DNA of 64,000 bases from Thuidium tamariscinum (GCA_947034885.2 OX344756.2:11590098-11654097), one strand, 5' to 3'; positions 1 to 12,833 are shown, counted from the first letter of the stretch. Notes: a model not told the origin generated them from the sequence alone. Made by a program: numbers and translations.

Positions 1-298
1 ATTTGGAATATTGAAGCACTAGAAAAGGAAGTAGAATCTTGGCATGTAGTAGAAACTCACCAAAGTACTATTGATTCATTCTTTCGATGGACTTAGATGA
101 ATAATGAATCAATATTTTGTAATTTCATCCATTTTTTCTATAAATCTTATGTATTTACCTTTTTAATTCTTCTAAGTCTTATTTTTTATAAGTGTTACAA
201 ATCATCGGCATCACCTCTATAAGTGTTATGTGTTACTAGTATCTAAGTGTTAACTAAAAGTATGCTCCCAACCCCTAACACTTATCGAGGTTTGACTG
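1..298 (+). mobile_element. 3' end of a pogo/Tigger-like (Lemi1/Emigrant type) DNA transposon
   Basis: The terminal sequence at about 276-298, read on the minus strand, begins CAGTCAAACCTCGATAAGTG. This matches the inverted-repeat style of plant pogo-like elements (Emigrant/Lemi1 begin CAGTAAAACCTCTATAA). A TA, the expected target duplication, follows at 299-300. A second copy of the CCTCTATAAGTGTTA motif lies at about 212-226, as a subterminal binding site would. Frame 1 is open from base 1 to a stop at 97-99 and could be the transposase C-terminus. It ends in HQSTIDSFFRWT, which fits a PCNA-interacting box (Q-x-x-I-x-x-F-F) of the kind found at the end of several pogo-family transposases. 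The element's other end lies outside the window, so it cannot be judged autonomous or dead. Confidence 0.6.
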
Positions 299-300
299 TA

Positions 301-3300
301 CCGTGAAATCGATGCATTAATTCTACACAAGGACACGGTGCCCCATGACCAAGGTAGTCACCAAAATTGTGCAATTACTAGATGAATAGGTACATTCTTT
401 TTTTCTATAGTTTATAGTGAAATCATCCATCACATTTTTTGATCTACATTGTCTTTATAGAATTAGTTCTACAACATCATTGTGAACACTAAGTCTATGA
501 TGGTAGACAAAGAATCTTTTCATGCAAGACAATAGTGTAATTGTTCATCTTTGGAATTTTGTACAAAAAGAAGGAAGTCATACACACTAGTTTGACCTTC
601 TATAAATACTATTGGTTTTATTAAAGTAAATGATTCATATCGTTTAAAAAAAGATGATTTATAGGATAAGTGGCCCATTTTTCCCTCAAGGAACAAGATG
701 TATTTCTAAAGCACATTGCCAAAAATAATTTGATTTATAGACTAAGAGGTGTATTTATCATTCCTATGCAAGCCTTTGGAAAATCATTTGTTGAAAACTT
801 CTTTGCTTGTGTGGCATTTCAAAGTTAGTTCTAAAAATTATTATTGAGGCGTAGGATGAAATCTACTTTTAAGGTACTTTGCCAAAAGTGATTTGATTTT
901 TGGAGAAATAGGTGATTTTTTCATTCCTATAGTAATCTTGAAAATCATTCATTCACCACATTCAAGTTAACCTTGGCATCTTTTTAGTATTAAGAATGAA
1001 CTTCCATATTATCTACATCAAAATTAGAAAAGAATTGTTTGAAAATGTTTTTTGCTACATTTTATAATGATTAAATTCCTAAATGAGTATGGAGAAATAA
1101 AAATTTTGGAATAAATATGTCTTGTTGTCAAAATAAAAGTAAATAAAAAGTTCAGGTTAGTCAATTTAATATTGAAAATAGTTTTTTTGAAGTTCAAAAG
1201 TTTCTTCTCCCATTTTTCATGAACCGCTTGTTTAAAATTTTCCTAAACAACAATTTTTTTTAATGTAAATATTGCACACTATCCATTTAGAATTTCTTAA
1301 AATATTTTCACTTTTTACAAAATTTATCTAATTTTTGTCCAAAAAAATAAACCCTAAGATTTTCATGAATATTAAATCCATGTATATATAAATGGGAACC
1401 TATTGTGTCACTATAAATACCTTTAATTTATTTTTTAACAAGTAGATTTGGAATTGTCATTGTTATCTAGTGAAAGTTGTGCCACATAAATAAGTCAAAG
1501 AAAGACAACTATAATTCTTGGTTCTAAAATGAAGATGGATTATTTTTGTGATGCCAAAAGGTAGGGGTTGCAATTATGTATATTTTTTTAATAGAGGTAT
1601 ACTCATTACTGAACCGTTTTCTAATTGCATGCTTAATACCATATTTTTTTCAAAGACCAAAATGTAAGTTAGATACAAATTAAGATGCCATTGGGATTTA
1701 CATATATAAATTTTATAAGTCTAGACATTAACATTGTGAAATATTGATTTTTATGTATATATAAATCTAGAAATTGAAATTGAAATTGGTTTTTGTACAT
1801 AAATGTATTTGAAATTCTTATTTGAACTAACTAAACTAAACTAAAAATTATTTTCTTTAGTATGCATAGATTATTTGTAAAAAATATTGACTATAGGATT
1901 TTAAGATTATAATAATCTTAAATGATCAACTTTATAAGCAATAAATGAAACTATAAAGAATAAAGTTTATAAGAAGATGAATAATATTTTTTTATTCCCC
2001 TACTAAAAAAAATTGTATTAGAATCTAAAACAAATGTAATGTTTTTTATTTTTTTAAATGATGGATAAGAAATTCTTTCATATATAAGAAATATATACAT
2101 CATCAAACAAAAAAAGTTAAAAGTTAAAATTGACCAAATTAGATTCTATAAATATTTCAAATTTATATGTAAGTCAATTTTGAAATTTAACAATTGTCAT
2201 TATTTGTATATTATTTCTTTGGAACATCTTAAAAAAATTGGGAATCATTCTAATTATTTTGAGTTCATAGAATAAACATCACTTTTCTTAGAAAAAATAT
2301 GTAGTGAGTTATTATACATGATTGGGTTTGAAATCATTTTACTTTTTGTTAATTTAAGGAGCTTGACAAGGAGAGTAGTTTGTACATACAAGCATGTGTT
2401 GATCATGTATTGGAATAGTAACCTCATTAGACTTAGAAGTGATCTTTATTCTTTAAGGTTGGAATAGATTCCCTTTGATTTGTACCTTGGAGAATGACAT
2501 TTATTCACTATAAGTTATGAAAACTATGAGTGTATTTAGGGATATAAAAATGGTTAGGAGGTAATAAAATTTACAAATGATTATAGGATATACTTGTCAT
2601 CTTTAAAAAGTACAACAACTTTGACTTGTGTATATATTTGAATGTATCCCTACCTAATCTCATGTATCTTATTGAATTATACTACATTTGATTGAAAGTA
2701 TATATATATGCCAATAAAATGGACTATTTTTAGAATATATTTTATAGCCCTAATTTTTTTCCTCCAAAAATTGAACTACTTACTTTTATTCACAATAGAA
2801 CAATTTATTAAACCATTTTGATATCTAATACAATCATTTTTCTTGGATTTTCACATTTTTTTAAAGACCCCATTGGTTCTTTAGGATTAAAGGTGCTAAA
2901 TCATTCAATTGATTCTACAATTGACTTATGATTTCTTACTTGTACTTCACTAGAGGCATATGTGCCCTTGGCTCAATAGCTTTGGCCTTAGCACACTAGT
3001 GAGATAGTCACAAATTCAAATTTGAGCATTAGTTGATACCAACTATATACCCTTAGCAAAATTTCATCCCTATCTACATTGTTTGAACTAAAATGTGAAA
3101 AATTATAAATAGGGAAGCATTTGAATTGAAGGTCAACAATGGGCACACATCCCATAGTATAAGGTCAAAGTGACACACATGGGTCAAAACACTACAATTT
3201 TGTTTGTGGCAAAGCCAAATACTCAAGAAATGACTAGAGAAGCCAACCCATTTCTAATCACTTAAACAATCTTGTATATGTGCTACACAAAATTCTTTGA

Positions 3301-3400
3301 TTGTAAAATTTTTTCCATGAATAAAAATAGAGTTTGAAAGAGAAACATAACTGTCTTGAATTTTGTAGTTGAAGATCTTGTTTGACCTATTGGTCATATA
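301..3400. other. AT-rich intergenic DNA, no gene recognised
   Basis: This stretch is strongly AT-rich with frequent stops in all frames. The only structure noticed is a loose direct repeat: the phrase around 715-790 (ATTTGATT, then CATTCCTAT, then AAAATCATT) returns at about 880-950. No splice-site-bounded coding segment or terminal repeat was identified. Confidence 0.5.
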
Positions 3401-3458
3401 GACCTTCCTATTTCCAACCATGGGCTGTAAACAAAATCAACCAAGGGTAGGTTGCAAT

Positions 3459-4280
3459 TCATAATGTGCCACAACTGCACCAAGGAACTACACCATCAGT
3501 ACCCATCTTTTGTCTACACAGAAAGAGAGCAGTTACACTGGAAACGGGGGTGATCTGAGATGGGTCACCATCTTCTAGCTTACAGCAGCTCGTGTTGGGT
3601 GTTTGAACTTCTGAACCAATTCTACAGTATGTTAACCCTATAAGGACCAGCTTGTCTCCATGGAAATCATCCTTTTGCAACAATGCAAATCATCTACTTC
3701 CAAAAAATTCAAAAAGCATTCATTGGAGACCAAACTACTATTCATGATCTTCTGTTTTTGCACAAAATTCCAAAGATGAATAATTGCACTTCTGTTTTAC
3801 ATGCAAGAATTCTCTATCATCCATCAGAGACTTACTGTCCACTGCGTCCTCCTAGGGTTAAATGGTACATCATGCAACCCCAAAATGGTCAGTCGAATGG
3901 ACATAACATACGGTGTAACAGGATTTTTTGATGAGCAAAATCTATGGAACATGTGCAGTGCAACTTCACATTATTCTGTAAAGCGAATGAGAATTCCCAA
4001 CTGAGCTTCCATATTAACACATAGATGCTACATACCAGCATTGTTGTCATGCTTCAAGGTGATCTGCTGTGTCATGACCCAATTATCTGCAAAAATTGTC
4101 CCAGTTCTAAACACTCTCTGTTGCGCTCCCTGCAGGTGGCATGACAACTTCCAGAATTTGGTTTTTTTTCATCCTCCGGTATCCTCAAGTGAATGACTGC
4201 AACTCGGTGTGGCATCTCCTCAATGTGACGAATCCATCTTCACTTCTTGCTTCCTTTCCCTGAGTAGACAAAACATCAAT
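3459..4280 (-). other. Possible exons of an unrecognised minus-strand gene
   Basis: Two minus-strand pieces look coding. Piece one lies at about 4038-4134: an acceptor CTGCAG, then an open stretch reading GAQQRVFRTGTIFADNW and on, then a donor GCTG|GTATGT. Piece two lies at about 3459-3665: an acceptor-like GCAAAAG, then DDFHGDKLVLIGLTYC and on to a stop. A third open stretch near 4150-4215 reads MPHRVAVIHLRIPEDE. I do not recognise the family, and the exons do not join into one convincing frame. The region could be a decayed gene or a UTR. It lies downstream of, and on the same strand as, the 96-aa ORF at 5052-5342. Confidence 0.22.
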
Positions 4281-5051
4281 AAACAAGTAAGAGCATATCT
4301 ATATGAAAATTTATGCAACGACGAAGAGCCTATCTATATGCGGATTGATGCATAGGACCCAGGCTTGCACACCCAGTGTTTTGTAGGATACTGAGAGTGA
4401 CAACGTCCTACCCTAAGTGTAGAGGACACTACTGTAGTTATTAAAACCAAGGTCGATGAGAATATTTAAGGAAGCCTTCTTCATAAATTTTTAAAAGGCA
4501 GTAAGGGGACAAACCAATACCGCCTAAATTCTGACCATGTTACGAACCCCGCTCGTACTGCTCCGGAGGGTTCAAGGTTTGTGAGGGGCTTAAAGAGCAC
4601 CCTAAAGTAGGGATTGTGGATCTTCATCTATAGAGTCTTCGAAACAGGAAAGCAATCTTGCAGTATATCTGGCTTCCTCTTAAAGGTCTTCTAAGATTAT
4701 GTAAACTTCGTGGACAAAACGCAACCCTCAAATATATTCTGAAGCAAAGGTCTTATATGATAATCAGCTGTAGAATAGACGTGCACCTTTTGTGGCCAAA
4801 ACGTGACCCTCAAATATTTTCTAAAGCAAAAAATTTGGCATTCAAAACATATGTTACTTTGGTGAGCGGCACATATGATATGTACTGAGGGACTACCAAA
4901 AGATTTCTCAAAAAACATTCAAGCCGTAATAAGTCCAAGTCTATATAAAAGCAGGCTACCACATAGCACTAGTTACCAAGTTCTATGCAACTGGCACACA
5001 TGAAAAAACAGATGAGAGTGAGAAGTAACGTTTGAGGTCTGGAGGTTGTTT

Positions 5052-5342
5052 TTAGTTACTTTTTTTCCTAGGTGGAGTCGCACCTTCAACAGGCTCTTCC
5101 TTTGAGTCTTCTTCATCTTCTTCCAATGTTTCGTCGAGCACATCCAAGTCAGGTTCATCCAAAGGGACGGAGTGCCGTTGTAAGTGAGCTCCTAAAATTT
5201 GCATACACTTCTCTTTCAAGTCGACTAAGGTCGCCGAAAGAAGACCGTCTCTCGGGCAATGCAATGTCACCACTTCGTGTTCCTCTGCCGCGAGATTAAT
5301 TGTTGCTGATACCTCTGATGTCACTTCAGAAAGAGCCTCCAT
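5052..5342 (-). CDS. 96-aa acidic protein, possibly GON7-like (KEOPS subunit)
   Basis: A single open frame of 96 codons has an ATG at 5342. The first half is neutral, with a core reading about VVTLHCPRDGLLSATLVDLK at residues 23-42. Residues 62-84 are very acidic (runs of D and E), and the end is basic (PPRKKSN). Small size, an HxC...DGLLSxxxxxLK core and an acidic disordered tail resemble GON7, the small subunit of the KEOPS/EKC tRNA t6A-modification complex. That resemblance is pattern-level only and I rate it as a hypothesis. Upstream, the next gene (DUF3128, at 7092) points the other way, leaving a 1.75-kb divergent intergenic region. No intron is needed. It could also be the last exon of a longer gene. 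Confidence 0.45.
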   Translation of the reverse strand: MEALSEVTSEVSATINLAAEEHEVVTLHCPRDGLLSATLVDLKEKCMQILGAHLQRHSVPLDEPDLDVLDETLEEDEEDSKEEPVEGATPPRKKSN

Positions 5343-7091
5343 GGAATCACAACTTCAGTCTGAGCAGACAACGAACACAACCTCATGAGAATCGTTGTGC
5401 ATTCAATGCAATAATAACGGAGAAGTATGATATATAAAAAACATCATAATGGAATAGGACGTAACATTATTAAAAGCATGTCAACAGTTTCCACCTCAGT
5501 GAATGGCTTACAATGGAATAATGTGCAATTGACATACTCATAACCTGAAGCTGCACTTGTCGCAGCTATTCTGTTGACCAAAGACGTCCAATATAAATTC
5601 GGTTCATAATGTTATAGGAACCTGCTGTAAAATAAACTTAACCCTAAAACAGTAAAAAGCAAACCGTACTCTAATCTTCCCATCTAGGGTCCCATCATCT
5701 TCACTCTGGAAGTGTTTGAATATTTTCATTATGACAGTGTTTGAATGTTTGACAGACAAGTATGCGACGGTCAGCAATAGTGGGGTAAGCGTACAGGATA
5801 CTCTAGAATGTCACCGTAACAAACGAACGAAAGCAACCAACAAAACCAACAAACTAACTCAAGGTATGGACTAGTAGAGCAAAAAAAGGCCGGGCCACAC
5901 AACAATGTAGGGCCTCTACAATGACGCAATGGCCATCAATCTCATTGTCAACCTAGGTCTAAACATACCCAAGAACGAAAAGAAACCCCGCAGCAGCGGG
6001 TGAAGAGAGAGGCAGCGTGAAGAGCACCACCAGCCACCACATGGCAGATGCTTCCAAATGCGATATTGCCCATAAGAGGCTTCTAATAGAATTGCCCACA
6101 AGAAGCGTCACAACGTGCAATAGCCCACAAGAAAGCTCCTCACTGTGTTTCTGACCAGCAGGTGCTCACAATTTGCCGACGCAGTTCGAGCAAGTTGACC
6201 TAAAACTTGAAAAAAGAACTAATGTGCGACTTGCAAACCCTTATTGGGGATATCCAACGGGCTCCAGGACGTCAATTACAGTGATCCCTGACGAATAAAA
6301 AGTCAATCTACCGACTGCAATAAGAAAAGTCTACAGATAAACAAGACTTCACCACACAGCAGCAGGAGCATTTCTAACCACACGATGACGAGCTTCAAAA
6401 CTCTAGAATCGATGCTCACACAATTCCAACAAATGCTTCTTAGCAACTGCTACTCTCTTCTACAGCTCAATTAAGTGCTGGACATACGTGAGGTATTGTC
6501 TTGATTCTCTCTTCCACAGGTTCGCTAGCAACATCTCACAGACTGTATTTGAGGCTTCAATGAACACCACAAAACAGAGAACTAAGTTTGCTTGTGTGCT
6601 CTAAAATGATCAAGCAAAGAGCTCATCAGAATCGGTAACGATAAAAATATATCCCATCTCTGGTTGAAATTCTCAACTAGCTCAACAACAAAAAATTCAA
6701 CGCAAGGTTACTCTCACGCAACAAACAATGAAAACATCAGCAGTCGAGAGAGGAAAGACACACCATAAAACTCACCAAAAAGAGGTCAAGCCACAAAGTC
6801 GTCAAAATTCGGACCGCGTCGTCTACGTCACACCACTCGCAACTTTCCCAAAACAGATTCTCGATAAATGCAACACAGCATCTTCAAACAATCTGGAGCC
6901 TTAAACCCTACGAATCTGGATGAGAAATATACTTCATTCATTCAGAAGATGAGAGTGACGTTTCATTCATCTATATCGCTTTGAATGCCGAGTGAAAGGG
7001 ATGAGAAATCATCACGAGGACATCTTCTTCATTCGATGTTGGTGCTTGACAATGCTTTTTTTCCGCAGTGATTTTACAAAGTAGGGTGGCT
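5343..7091. other. Intergenic region between divergent genes; contains a duplicated block
   Basis: No coding segment was recognised. About 6270-6850 is repeated, diverged but clearly collinear, at about 30450-30980: both contain CCCTGACGAATAAAAA, then AAGACTTCACCACACA, then AAGTGTTGGACATACGTGAGG or a near match. The sequence just before 7092 would hold the DUF3128 promoter and 5' UTR; no clear TATA box was picked out. Confidence 0.5.
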
Positions 7092-8556
7092 ATGGCGGAG
7101 GAAGGGCTGCTACTGCAGCAGGAGAAAGCGATTTCGAAGCCTAAACGCCTTTCGTGTATCCCGAAGGTGGACGCTCTTTGGTTCTGTTACTGTGAGTCCA
7201 TTCAAAACCACTGTTTAGCATTGCAATTCTCGAATTAGGTTTTCCCGATCTGCAAACTCGATTGGCAAAGTCGCTCGGCGTCTGTTATGTTCTCTTACTC
7301 TCAGATTTCTGCTTGAAAGTCGAGGGAAGCCGAATTGTGTACAGATTTAAGCTCCTAAAGAATCGAGAAGCCCAATTCGAAACTCATGTTTGTTTCTTAA
7401 CTCAGTTTTGAGTAGTTCATTCGGGACTTTTTTTGTATAATTTCATCAATTTCTATTTCCCAACACGTACATTGTACTTCCCTGATTCTGGTGGTATAAA
7501 ATTTGGCCCATTCTGAACTATGTTTTTTACAAAATGATCAATCGAATTGATTGTTTATAACCAAGAATCCTTGGTCTTTGGGGTTCAAGATTATAGCCCT
7601 TTTTTGTCTTCCAATTGTGAGATTGTTGTATGCAGCGCCTGTGTATCAGATGACAGAGTATTACAGGGATGGCACTTTTGACAACTGTCGAAGCAAGTGG
7701 ACCGAGTTGTTCGATTGCATCTCTCTCAAGGCGAAACCCGCTGATCAGGTTCAGGTATTATGCAAACTGATCAAGCCTACTTCAAGTATGCTAATATGTG
7801 TTTCACAAACCCTAAATTCCAGGCCTTATTCTTACTCATTTTCATGGAATCTTCTTTTCTGCGTGTAGCCTTGCAATTCAGGCTCCCAAACGATCTCCTG
7901 ATGTTTTTGAGGCTTTGGTGCTGATGGTGTCCAAACTGTCTTTGTTTGCATGAGGCAGTGATTCCATTTTGAATGGGTTCAAAATTAGTGTAAAGAATCT
8001 GGTTTTCTATGTGGTCTGGAAGGCGACGAAGTCCTATCCAAAGCATAGCAGACCTTGTGTATGTATCTAAAACCAAAAGTAAATGAGATGAACTCCTAGA
8101 GTACCCGTTTTTGGAGAAAGAATTGGGACTCCAAGCAGTCTGTTTATCGTTTGATCTTATCACAAACCCTATTGACTCCATTTTGTGTGGTTTTTGATTT
8201 ATGAGGGTCTTCAAAGAGCACCTGAAGCTTGGATTATGGGTCTTTGATTGTGGGGGTATTCAAAGCATGGTCCTGGAGAATGAAACCCTATGATTATACA
8301 TGCTTTGAAACCCCCCACACTGCCCACAGTCAAAAGTTTCCTCTCCTACAGTCCAAAGTAGCTGTGATTTAACAGTGTATTAATAGCATCCCTTGTACCG
8401 ATATCAGATGTTTTTAAGTCTAGTAAAAACCGTGCACTATTTTCTTAGGCCATCCTGGAAGAGCGAGAGCGAAAGAAGCCTCATATTTGGGAGTTTCGAA
8501 CCCCAGAGGAGGCTTCCAAGCATTGGAAGGAGGAATTCGGCCACCTTCAAGACTAA
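7092..8556 (+). CDS. Twin-CX9C small protein of the DUF3128 / C22orf39 (UPF0545) family
   Basis: Three exons join without phase conflict: 7092-7191, 7636-7754 and 8449-8556, giving 108 aa. Donors are T|GTGAGT and CAG|GTATTA; acceptors are TATGCAG and TTCTTAG. Cysteines 22 and 32, then 51 and 61, form two exact C-x9-C pairs, the coiled-coil-helix-coiled-coil-helix pattern seen in human C22orf39. Around them are WFCY, TEYYRDGTFDNC and a C-terminal charged segment (EERERKKPHIWEF... to HLQD). Twin CX9C proteins are typically folded by oxidation in the mitochondrial intermembrane space; the exact role of plant DUF3128 proteins is not established. The ATG at 7092 is chosen because it opens the frame directly after an upstream stop and gives the expected length. 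The gene stands in the left copy of a tandem duplication; the equivalent position in the right copy has no trace of it. Confidence 0.85.
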
Positions 8557-9758
8557 GAGCATTTTTGCAATCCCAGGTGTACATTTCCTTCTTCATTCTT
8601 TCGCCGGGCCTTATTCTTCAGGTCTTGTCATCGAACTAGAGTAGGAGAAAAGTGAAGAAGTGGCTTTTCCATTCTTTTGCAAGGTTTAGGACTCTCTGAG
8701 ACAAATTTACGAGATTGTGAACCGAGAGATTTTGCAGTACAAAGAAGGGTGTATCTTTTCCCAATTTGATGAAAGGAGGGTGTATATGAGGTTAGCAGTT
8801 GTTGAGAACAAATTGTTTTATTAGTGTATATGAATTCCTTGTGCAATTGATCAAATCCAGCTGCCGTGAAAGCATCCATCGATTCCCATCGCAAGGATGA
8901 CATAGTATCAGAACATAACCGACTCCTCCTGCATTGGACAATCAAGAAGAGCACATAAGTTTAAGAACGTACGGTACTTGTTCATTGCTAACTGGGCCGT
9001 TACAGCCAACCACAGATGCCCCAAAACTTGAGAGATCTAGCTGCTTCAGTTTCAAACCATCATCGTAATCTAAATCCTTGGAGGTAAGATAGAGTTATCC
9101 TGTGATCCCTATTAGCATAAACCAAGAGAGCATAACAGCAACACTTCCCTTTTTGTCTCGAATCTCATAGGTCGATGACGAAGAGAGTACTAAAACCATT
9201 AGGAACGTGATCCGATATCCTTTAGACGTTATGAACAACAACTCATCCTTCCGATGCGCTTGACTAGGCAAAGTCTCGATGACTACTGATCTTGGAATGG
9301 AAACAGGGATCTCTAATCTCTACTATCAATAGTGATCTACAACCTCCCACTTTACAATTGCATAAGAACCTCATACAAAAATACAGTTTTGACTTCAACA
9401 GATTGCCTCTTGTGCTCGAAGTGCATGATACATATTTCACAAATCTCATTCCTACATGTACTGAAATTCCAAAAGTGATACAAATAGTATACTCCATCTA
9501 ACAGGAGACAAATATGGCCACTGCAATCTTTAATCAAGAAAATTTTCCAGGAAGACTCAAACTCCTGACATGACTATCATTGTAAAGGTTGCTGTAAAAC
9601 TTAACCTGCACGAAACACTGCGTACGCTGCACATTGCAATGTCCCTTTCACATTGGGATTTTGTCATTTCTGCGCTTATAGTTCAGAATAAAGCCATTAT
9701 TACTGCTAACAGAGTTGAAAGAGAGCGAGAACAACAGTACCATAGGGCAGTGAGATTC
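8557..9758. other. 3' flank of DUF3128 gene and downstream flank of GEX1 pseudogene
   Basis: 8557-8857 is presumably 3' UTR and spacer. From about 8858 the sequence matches 42259 onward (CGTGAA.GCATCC, then CAAGGATGACATAGTATC, then TAAGTTTAAGAACGTACGG). This marks the left limit of the second duplicated block. About 500 bases here (roughly 9100-9600) are absent from the right-hand copy. No coding potential was recognised. Confidence 0.55.
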
Positions 9759-12700
9759 TCACCATCGAGGCCGCAGGTTGTAGCTACGACTAGGTGTCAA
9801 CGGGCTCACAACATCTATTGGTGGAATGTAATCAGGGTCTTGGAATCCATCCTCCACTTGCGCTTGAGCACCAATAGGTCTGTCAAGACAAGACTCCTCT
9901 GCGCTTACACTACTTGAAGTCCAAGACAGAAACAACCACGTAAGTGGATTACCTACAAAGCAACAAACAATTTGTGCTAGTGTTAACATCGTCAAGTACC
10001 AAGCAACCAAACATAAAGGAGATCTTCCACGCAAAGATTGTTAGAATCATAGAAACGTGTCTAAAAGCCTAGACTTAGAAGGGCGAGAGCCCAGATTTTT
10101 CGTTACTTGAAACCAAACAAATCGACTCACAAAATCCACGAACTACCCCAATTCAAAATTATGGTGTTTTGGATATATCTTAACCTTAGGTTGAATTCCT
10201 TCTTGTACCTCTTATGCATTAGTTCCTAGTAATAGTTGTTAATTCATTAGTGGGTGAATGCAAGAAAGACTTGTACTATTTGGCGTCACACTTTGAGTGA
10301 CGGAGTTGTCATGAGCTATAACTTTTGAAGCATTAATTCTTTGAACTTGAAATTTTTATTGAAGATGACTGACTTGATAGTTATCAAAACCCTTATTTTT
10401 CAGAAATTTTCAAAAATCATTTTATATTTAAATTCTAATTTCTCTAATTTGTCACACTTTGCGGTTTAGGGGTTTTTAGTACTGAGGAGTACTTTAAATT
10501 AATAATTTAGATCTGAGATTTCTAGAGTCTATTCCTACACTAAGTAGGCATGTATACACCAAAGGAAATTTAAAAAATCATTTTTCTCTTTCCTCTACAT
10601 GTGTGCTAACATGCCTCCCTTGCGCGCACATTTTTGAACAATCAAGATAGTTTTTGGATCATTATTTTGATGAAATACCTTTACCATAAAGTCTTCCCAA
10701 ATTCCCAATTTTTAGTTTTAAGAAAAATTACTTTCCCTATTTTTTACAAATTAAAATGTGAAAATATAGTGAAAGTTACAATTTTCATGAAATTCAGTAC
10801 TTTTCTAGTTCTCTTACTTAGAGAATTTTTCTATGCTTTTCCTTCCTAGGGTATCCTCTTCTTAAAGGTATATACATCAAACATATTTTTCACTTTAAAA
10901 AAAAATTGATTTACTATTTATATAGTACTCCCAAAGAAAAAAGTGAGTACTGTACAAAATGCTACGCTTTGCCGCAGGTCTTTCTTGCAATGACCCTAGT
11001 GATGCTAAAACCTAGACAATGCAGGCCAAAGTTGACACTCCAAGTCCTCTGACAAAGACAAATTCAAAATTATGTATTTCTAGATGTAACCTGTCCTCAA
11101 GTTGAAATCCTTGCTGCACCTCTTATATAATATTTCTTGGTGCATGAGGATCATAGCTACCAATGCATGAGTGACTAATAAAAAACAAAGAATGCTACCT
11201 AACGTTGATATTAGTAACTTTATTTCAAATTAATAATATTTCATTCATGTTAATTCAAAAAAATTCTCATAAACTAAACAAAATTCAAAGATAGAATGGT
11301 CTGAAGATGCTTTAAGGGATGTGAAAATAACACATCTAGGACCAAAAACTAAACCTAATTGAAAATCATTAGATTACCTCATATGGAGTTTTTTGGGGTC
11401 TATTATGCCCAAGTTTTAGATACCGTGCTTAATACATAAAGATAATGTAGTAACAAATAACATTCAAAACCATAGAAGTGTGAAATAGGAGGAAGGAAAG
11501 TGATGAAAAAGGCACCACAAGCTATCACTACAAAAATTTACTTCAATAAGCTTGTTGGGCTCACCGCACAATCTTTTTGGAGAGCATCCTCTCATAAGAG
11601 TCGGTGAAATTTGAGTTCTCCATAAGTAGGGCAAAGGACAGCACTACAGCACGGACTCCTCAGGTCATCACTCAAACCACTTTGAACAAGAATTATTCAT
11701 GATAAAAAAAGGGGATCATGAGATCTTGTAATTTTAGACAGTACGGATGATGTGAGTAGTGACAAAATTCCAAAAACTCACAATTACTATGAGAAGATTC
11801 ATCCTCTTTGTAGTGAAAGATAACTCCATCGAAAATCAAATACTTGAAGATGCTAATGAACTGGCCTTGACAAGATTTTGTCAGACGAGAAACTGAAATC
11901 AAGGGGTTTGTCCATTCAAATGATTGGCACTAGAAAATTAGCAAGAGTGACTTCAAATGAAATAAGACACGTACCTCTAGTTGAATATTTGGTACAAAAG
12001 AAGGATAACAGTGGTTACCTTATAAGTCAATCGAGGGAAAATCAATAGCAACAAGGTCTAATGTAATCCTTGTGACGTGGCTGTCTGGCTACGAAGAATC
12101 CATAGCTCCACTGCAAACATGAGAAGAAGCCCTACATAAGCTCGCATTGGAATCACACTTGTCACTTGTTAGTTGTTCATGCATTGCTAGTAGTTTCACT
12201 TGCCATGTAAGAAACTCTTGCTGATGCATCTTAGCCTCCTGAGTAACGCCAACACAGAAGCACGGTTTTCTTCAAAAGCATTTTCTTGCAGCTGCTTCAG
12301 ATTATGAAGTCCTTCTTTAGCTTGGACCTGCCTATTGAGCAATGCTATCTGACTAGTCAAGGACCTGCAAAATGCTCAAGTTAACAAGACACTCATTGCA
12401 ATACTTTCATGTTGGTTAGAGCTGATTGATATTGTCAAATCAGAAGATGGTAATTAAACACCAGCAGAAAAAAAGCGAGTGCTATCAAAGACTAAGAAGT
12501 ATGGCAACTACTATGTCACCTTTGAACTCCAGTATCAATTTCATGTATCATGACATGTAGACTGGAGAACTCCGTTGTCAAAGATTGAGCAATCTCATGC
12601 GATTTTTCATGTAGATTTAAGAATTCCTTGGCCAACAAATTAGCAGTAATGTGCCGACTTTTCCTCCAAAGAGCCTAAAGAGTTAGCTATCACATGAGAT

Positions 12701-12833
12701 TTCTCATGTAGACTTGACAAATCTTCAGACGTGGAGTGCAATTTCAAAAGTTTTGTCATGAAAGTGAGTTTGCCAGGCTACGTTGGTGATCAGACATGTC
12801 ATTTTGTTAGTCTAGCATCTCTATTTGCTGTGG
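9759..12833 (-). pseudogene. Truncated GEX1 (KAR5-family) pseudogene, 3' half only
   Basis: This region is collinear with exons 3-8 of the intact GEX1 gene at 42621-47576. The last exon (9759-9952) is still open and ends DPDYIPPIDV...SYNLRPRW. The exon 7 core is missing: at 11606/11607 the sequence jumps over what corresponds to 43761-43932, about 172 bases. Exon 5 with its transmembrane segment and flanking introns is also gone: at about 12138 it jumps over what corresponds to about 44485-45120. Exon 4 (about 12139-12364) and part of exon 3 (about 12519-12833) remain with substitutions. Exons 1-2 are absent, so there is no signal peptide or cysteine-rich domain. The intron between exons 7 and 8 also took a foldback element (10252-10996). 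This is a dead host gene copy from a tandem duplication. Confidence 0.85.
10252..10996. mobile_element. Foldback/TIR element, copy A (unclassified family, 4-bp TSD)
   Basis: The ends are inverted: GGGTGAATGCAAGAAA at left, and the complement of GGGTCATTGCAAGAAA at right. TAGT flanks both sides (10248-10251 and 10997-11000). The right-hand GEX1 copy at about 43157 has the uninterrupted sequence CATTAGTGACGCTAAA, which is the empty site. That proves this is an insertion and fixes both ends. No transposase is present, so it is non-autonomous, 745 bp. Three relatives occur in the window: 13722, 22117 and 34253. Confidence 0.85.

Noticed and set aside
7551-7868. 105-codon open frame across DUF3128 exon 2
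   Set aside because: It starts in intron 1 and ends in intron 2. Only 7636-7754 is exon, as shown by splice sites and the CX9C pairing.
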